From assembly GCA_012842645.1 (NCBI GenBank), contig DUSJ01000126.1:1-6775 (forward strand): a stretch of DNA of 6,775 nucleotides. Reading direction: 5' to 3'. The DNA comes from Clostridiaceae bacterium. GTDB lineage: Bacteria; Bacillota; Clostridia; DSM-8532. The notes beneath the pieces are model-generated. The model saw only the letters and a program-made list of their open reading frames with translations, did no database searches and was not told the DNA's origin. Shown here piece by piece: positions 6,170 to 6,775 of this stretch (positions within the stretch are counted from its first letter, which is position 1; every line of letters starts with the position of its first letter). A program made the translations under genes and the position numbers.

Positions 6170-6261
6170 TGCCTGCTGCGATTCATAGCTCCGTGAAAAC
6201 ATTCTGTTTTCAAGTTGCGCCCGCTTCGCAGTCCCTGCTGCGCTTTGAATCGCAGCAGGCA
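6170..6261. repeat. 92-bp element with perfect 16-bp inverted repeats
   Basis: TGCCTGCTGCGATTCA (6170-6185) is the exact reverse complement of 6246-6261. Inside lies TGAAAACA-TTC-TGTTTTCA (6194-6212), a perfect 8-bp hairpin. CCTGCTGCG occurs twice (6172-6180 and 6234-6242), so the right arm CGCAGCAGG (6251-6259) can pair with the far copy or, as a compact 9-bp hairpin with an 8-base loop, with the near one. No target duplication flanks it and it has no coding capacity. It could be part of the leader of the next gene or a dispersed palindromic repeat; sequence alone does not decide. From 6262 to 6329 I see nothing recognisable. Confidence 0.8.
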
Positions 6262-6340
6262 CGCCGCCCGAGAGTTACGTGTACATTCCTTAGCACAGCA
6301 AAGAATCTCCCGGATTTCCTGTTATCAAAAAGGAGGACAT

Positions 6341-6592
6341 ATGGAAAACAGGATAGCAGTGATCAGCATAATAGTAGAAGACATCTCAGTCTCCTCCAGA
6401 GTTAACGAACTTCTCCATGAATACAGCCAGTACGTGGTGGGGAGAATGGGAATACCGTACAAGGAACGCGGAGTTTCTATTATCTGTGTTGTTCTGGATG
6501 CCCCCGGTGATATAACCAGCGCCCTTTCGGGAAAACTCGGAATGCTTAAGGGAGTTTCCGCGAAGACAGTCGTTGCAAAAACCAAAGCCTGA
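6341..6592 (+). CDS. TM1266-family putative [FeFe]-hydrogenase system regulator
   Basis: This 83-residue protein resembles the TM1266 family, small ferredoxin-fold (ACT/NikR-C-like) proteins encoded beside hydrogenase maturation genes and annotated as putative iron-only hydrogenase system regulators. Family landmarks are NRIAVISIIVED (3-14), LLHEYSQYVVGRMGIPYKER (24-43), and DAPGDITSALSGKLGMLKGV (53-72). No DNA-binding domain is visible, so a direct regulatory role is not shown by sequence; the name reflects gene context in the family. The frame is open upstream to 6215, but AAGGAGG at 6330-6336, four bases before the ATG at 6341, and the family N terminus fix the start. The long leader upstream contains the 16-bp inverted repeat and the terminated RNA. 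No promoter is clear between 6143 and 6340, so expression may depend on read-through from 5889. Confidence 0.88.
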   Translation: MENRIAVISIIVEDISVSSRVNELLHEYSQYVVGRMGIPYKERGVSIICVVLDAPGDITSALSGKLGMLKGVSAKTVVAKTKA

Positions 6593-6606
6593 AAGGAAGG
6601 ATATTC

Positions 6607-6775
6607 ATGACAAAACTATTATCTTTGCTGCTGATCACGGTACTCTTAAGTACCGCTTTGGCCGGGTGCGGAAAAGTACCGGAAAGCCAGGCAACACCCG
6701 ATGCCAAAATAACGCCCGCTGCGACACCGTCAAAAGAAGCCGCACCTTCCCCTTCTTCGGAAAAACCCGCGGAGC
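6607..6775 (+). CDS. Secreted lipoprotein, N-terminal part, cut by window end
   Basis: Only the first 56 codons are present. The protein opens with a lipoprotein signal peptide: K3, a hydrophobic stretch from 4 to 18, and a lipobox LAGC at 18-21, so C21 should be lipidated and anchored outside the membrane. Next comes a Pro/Ala/Ser/Thr/Lys/Glu-rich linker (about 24-56), as is usual before the folded domain of solute-binding proteins. AAGGAAGG at 6593-6600 precedes the ATG by six bases. The gap after the TM1266-family gene is 14 bases, so the two are probably cotranscribed. A substrate-binding protein of an ABC transporter is plausible, but the diagnostic part lies outside the window. Confidence 0.85.
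   Translation, partial: MTKLLSLLLITVLLSTALAGCGKVPESQATPDAKITPAATPSKEAAPSPSSEKPAE

Noticed and set aside
6170..6261. Insertion sequence or complete MITE
   Set aside because: The inverted arms are suggestive, but there is no target duplication or transposase, and copy number cannot be seen from one window; it is kept as an unassigned repeat.
5924..6340. TPP or cobalamin riboswitch, considered because of the possible transport lipoprotein downstream
   Set aside because: No CTGAGA with the TPP core and no cobalamin-box-like conserved string is present.
6215..6340. Extended N terminus for the TM1266-family protein
   Set aside because: The extension translates the inverted-repeat DNA; the strong AAGGAGG at 6330-6336 and family length support the start at 6341.
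6076..6405. 109-codon open frame spanning the terminator and inverted repeat
   Set aside because: It crosses the intrinsic terminator and the palindromic element, has no ribosome binding site, and its protein resembles nothing known to me.

Overview
The window looks like chromosomal DNA of an anaerobic Firmicute, most likely of class Clostridia. The evidence is indirect: strong AGGAGG-type ribosome binding sites, consensus sigma-A promoters, AGG/AGA/ATA-rich codon use at middling GC, an MBOAT/DHHW acetylation pair, and a TM1266-type regulator of the kind found beside [FeFe]-hydrogenase genes. I cannot name a genus.

Left end (1-1222, + strand): the last 33 codons of an MBOAT O-acyltransferase, followed 15 bases later by a complete membrane-anchored DHHW/AlgX-like SGNH protein. 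Together they form a probable extracytoplasmic polysaccharide O-acetylation unit.

Centre (1374-4477, + strand): a compact NAD-salvage operon. A TTGACA/TATAAT promoter is overlapped by an AT-rich dyad operator. It is followed by nrtR (Nudix plus winged-helix repressor), pncA (nicotinamidase) and pncB (nicotinate phosphoribosyltransferase). The enzymes convert nicotinamide to nicotinate to nicotinate mononucleotide. The first gene probably represses the whole unit through the operator, relieved by an NAD-derived nucleotide such as ADP-ribose. A 17/19 direct repeat lies in the gene-free DNA on each side of the operon.

Right centre (4516-5697, - strand): a polytopic membrane diguanylate cyclase (GGDEF), convergent with pncB, with an ambiguous start codon.

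Right end (5698-6775, + strand): a 643-base stretch without a protein gene, and the least explained part of the window. A perfect TTGACA-17-TATAAT promoter drives a roughly 220-nt structured RNA that ends in a clean intrinsic terminator. The RNA has two kinds of switch signature: an internal segment able to pair with either of two partners, and a mimic of the terminator's 3' arm that could act as antiterminator. After the terminator comes a second element with a perfect 16-bp inverted repeat and an alternative 9-bp hairpin. Then come a small TM1266-family putative hydrogenase-system regulator and the start of a lipoprotein that runs off the end. I could not assign the RNA to a known riboswitch class by eye; it is the best candidate here for something undescribed.
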